Assembly (NCBI RefSeq): GCF_003711105.1
Contig: NZ_CP023865.1
Coordinates: 7,237,001 to 7,301,000, forward strand
DNA: 64,000 nt
Origin: Actinoplanes teichomyceticus ATCC 31121
Lineage (GTDB): Bacteria > Actinomycetota > Actinomycetes > Mycobacteriales > Micromonosporaceae
Direction of reading: 5' to 3'
Below are positions 62,794-64,000 of the stretch, one piece after another (the first letter of the stretch is position 1; each line of letters begins with the position of its first letter). The notes beneath the pieces were generated by a model that saw nothing but the letters and a program-made list of their open reading frames with translations, ran no database searches and was not told the origin of the DNA. A program made the position numbers and the translations under genes.

Positions 62794-64000
62794 GTGGGTA
62801 GTCACCGCAACGCGCTGGTCGCCGCGGTCCGGCAGGAGCTGGCCGAGGCCCGCGGGTCCGCCCGTGCGGTGCTGGCCGCCGCGGAGTCGGCACGGGGCGA
62901 GGCGCAGCACCGGCGGCGGCTGGTCCGCGACGCGTACGCCACCTGCCTGACCCAGCTCGCCGCCGCCCGCGAAGCCGCCCGCGACGACATCCAGCGGCGC
63001 TACCGCGGCGAGACCACCCGGCTCGCCGGGCACCTGCGCGGACTGGCCACCTCCAGCGCCACCGGCGCGGCGGGCGCGCCGTGGCGGCTGTGGTCGCCCA
63101 GTGAACCGGAGCGGGGCAGCCGGCCCGGCCTGCTGCGGATCGGCGCGATCACGTTCGAGGACACCACCGCGCTGCCCGCCCTGATCCCGCTGCTCGACGC
63201 GGCGCACCTGCACGTGTCCGGTCCGTCCCCGGCGGTCGACGACCTGATCGCCGGGGTGCTGCTGCGCGCGCTGGGCAGCACCCGGCCCGGCGACGTGCAG
63301 CTGACCGTGTACGACCCGGAGAACCTGGGCGGCACACTCGCCCCGTTCGCGCCGCTCAACCCCACCTTCGTCGGGCCGGGCGGGCTCGGATCGCTGCTCG
63401 ACGAGCTGGCCGAGCACATCCTGCGGGTGCACGAGTCGCTCGGCGGGCAGTACCCGACGCTGGCCGACCTGGTCGCCGCCCGGCCCGGCCCGCGACCGGA
63501 GCCGTGGCGTCTCGTGGTGCTGCTCGCCGACCGGGCCACCACGGTCGAGATGACCGCGTCGCAGCGGGCGCAACTGGGCCGGATCGTCCGTACCGGGGTG
63601 GCCTGCGGGGTACACCTGGTGGTCCGCGGCCTGGAGCTGGACGACGACCCGACGGTGGAACGGATCGTGGTGCGCGACCAGACCGCCACCTGCGACTCGC
63701 TCGGTCGCCTGGAGATCCGGCTGGACCCGCCGCCACCGCCGGAACGGATCGCGGCGTTCGGCCGCAGCACCGCGGAACGGATGCGGTCCGGCGCGGGCCC
63801 CGCCCGGCTGGCCGACCTGGAGCCGGCCAAGTACTGGACCGAGTCCTCGCTGCACGGCCTGCTCGCCCCGATCGGTGACAGCACCGACGGCACGCTGGTC
63901 GAGGTGCCGCTCGGCGACGACCCACCGCACGCGCTGATCGGCGGCCCGTCCGGCTCCGGCAAGACCAACCTGATCCACACCTGGCTGGGTTCGCTGGCCA
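62794..64000 (+). CDS. FtsK/SpoIIIE-type ATPase, 5' part cut by the window edge
   Basis: 402 codons are visible and the frame is open at the right edge. Residues about 1-70 form a charged coiled-coil (HRNALVAAVRQELAEARG, LVRDAYATCLTQLAAAREAARDD) with no membrane helix, unlike FtsK itself. Then comes a RecA-like region with LHVSGPSPAVDDLIAGVLLRALGS and LTVYDPENLGGTLAPFAPLNP (residues about 145-190), followed by a second region where ALIGGPSGSGKTN is a Walker A loop ending at the edge. This is the arrangement of soluble FtsK/SpoIIIE-domain proteins. The GTG start at 62794 follows CGGGGGT; TAAAAT at 62761-62766 could be its -10. The short frame from ATG 62775 ends in a stop (TAG 62799). Confidence 0.85.
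   Translation, partial: MGSHRNALVAAVRQELAEARGSARAVLAAAESARGEAQHRRRLVRDAYATCLTQLAAAREAARDDIQRRYRGETTRLAGHLRGLATSSATGAAGAPWRLWSPSEPERGSRPGLLRIGAITFEDTTALPALIPLLDAAHLHVSGPSPAVDDLIAGVLLRALGSTRPGDVQLTVYDPENLGGTLAPFAPLNPTFVGPGGLGSLLDELAEHILRVHESLGGQYPTLADLVAARPGPRPEPWRLVVLLADRATTVEMTASQRAQLGRIVRTGVACGVHLVVRGLELDDDPTVERIVVRDQTATCDSLGRLEIRLDPPPPPERIAAFGRSTAERMRSGAGPARLADLEPAKYWTESSLHGLLAPIGDSTDGTLVEVPLGDDPPHALIGGPSGSGKTNLIHTWLGSLA

Noticed and set aside
62775..62801. ATG start for the FtsK-type gene
   Set aside because: This frame reaches TAG after eight codons; the GTG at 62794 is in the long coding frame.

Overview
This 64 kb window is a continuous piece of a high-GC actinobacterial chromosome. 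The gene set points to Micromonosporaceae, probably Actinoplanes or a close relative: NucS instead of MutS/MutL, FilP-like coiled-coil proteins beside mce/thiolase/meaB, an IcmA-type mutase, a 180-kDa NAD-glutamate dehydrogenase, GTG starts, many GTGA/ATGA overlaps, and long GC-rich stem-loops instead of U-tract terminators. No tRNA, rRNA, CRISPR array, transposase, integrase or phage gene was seen, so the window reads as core chromosome. Its oddities lie in intergenic tandem repeats and in low-complexity insertions inside ordinary enzymes. The genus is an inference from gene content only.

Layout. 1-4.3 kb: a membrane-protein fragment, a PH-domain membrane protein, a GSDH-type lipoprotein, a membrane metallophosphoesterase and a small acidic protein. 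4.3-6.5 kb (minus): a tightly overlapping YbaB / EspC-like / WXG / PH-like operon, a probable type VII secretion substrate cassette. 6.6-18 kb (minus): a housekeeping run in transcription order of cysteine desulfurase, mnmA, a MetE-like enzyme, ligA, a GGDEF-EAL protein and gatC-gatA-gatB. 18.9-20.7 kb: etfB-etfA with a clear terminator. 20.9-22.2 kb: a small Cys protein, two DUF202 membrane proteins and a PLDc_N-like protein. 22.2-26.2 kb: a membrane-anchored Hsp70-like protein, an enoyl-CoA hydratase and two small membrane proteins. 26.2-31.1 kb: ribokinase, an ABC ATPase, and a ROK repressor divergent from a NagZ-like GH3 enzyme.

31-45.7 kb: a gene-poor stretch with repeats and a shortened AbiEi-like gene, the large NAD-glutamate dehydrogenase, a lipoprotein penicillin-binding protein, a membrane PH-like protein, an eight-copy 49-bp repeat array, an arginase-family protein with a huge disordered tail, a CnoX-like thioredoxin, and a divergent SDR/TetR pair with two visible operators. 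45.8-50.6 kb: icmA, meaB, an acetyl-CoA acetyltransferase and mce, an acyl-CoA rearrangement and branched-chain catabolism cluster. 50.8-55.1 kb: two FilP-like coiled-coil proteins and an AI-2E family transporter. 55.2-64 kb: a hydrolase, a small Cys protein, an aldehyde dehydrogenase, an ABC exporter pair, nucS, two membrane proteins, and the start of an FtsK/SpoIIIE-type ATPase cut by the window edge.

The strongest leads are the small type VII cassette, the FilP-like pair next to acyl-CoA mutase genes, the truncated FtsK-type ATPase with a coiled-coil N-terminus, the TetR/SDR operator pair, and the repeated expansion of short tandem repeats both at gene ends (49-, 53-, 38- and 74-bp units) and inside genes (ligA, hsp70-like, nagZ, arginase-like).
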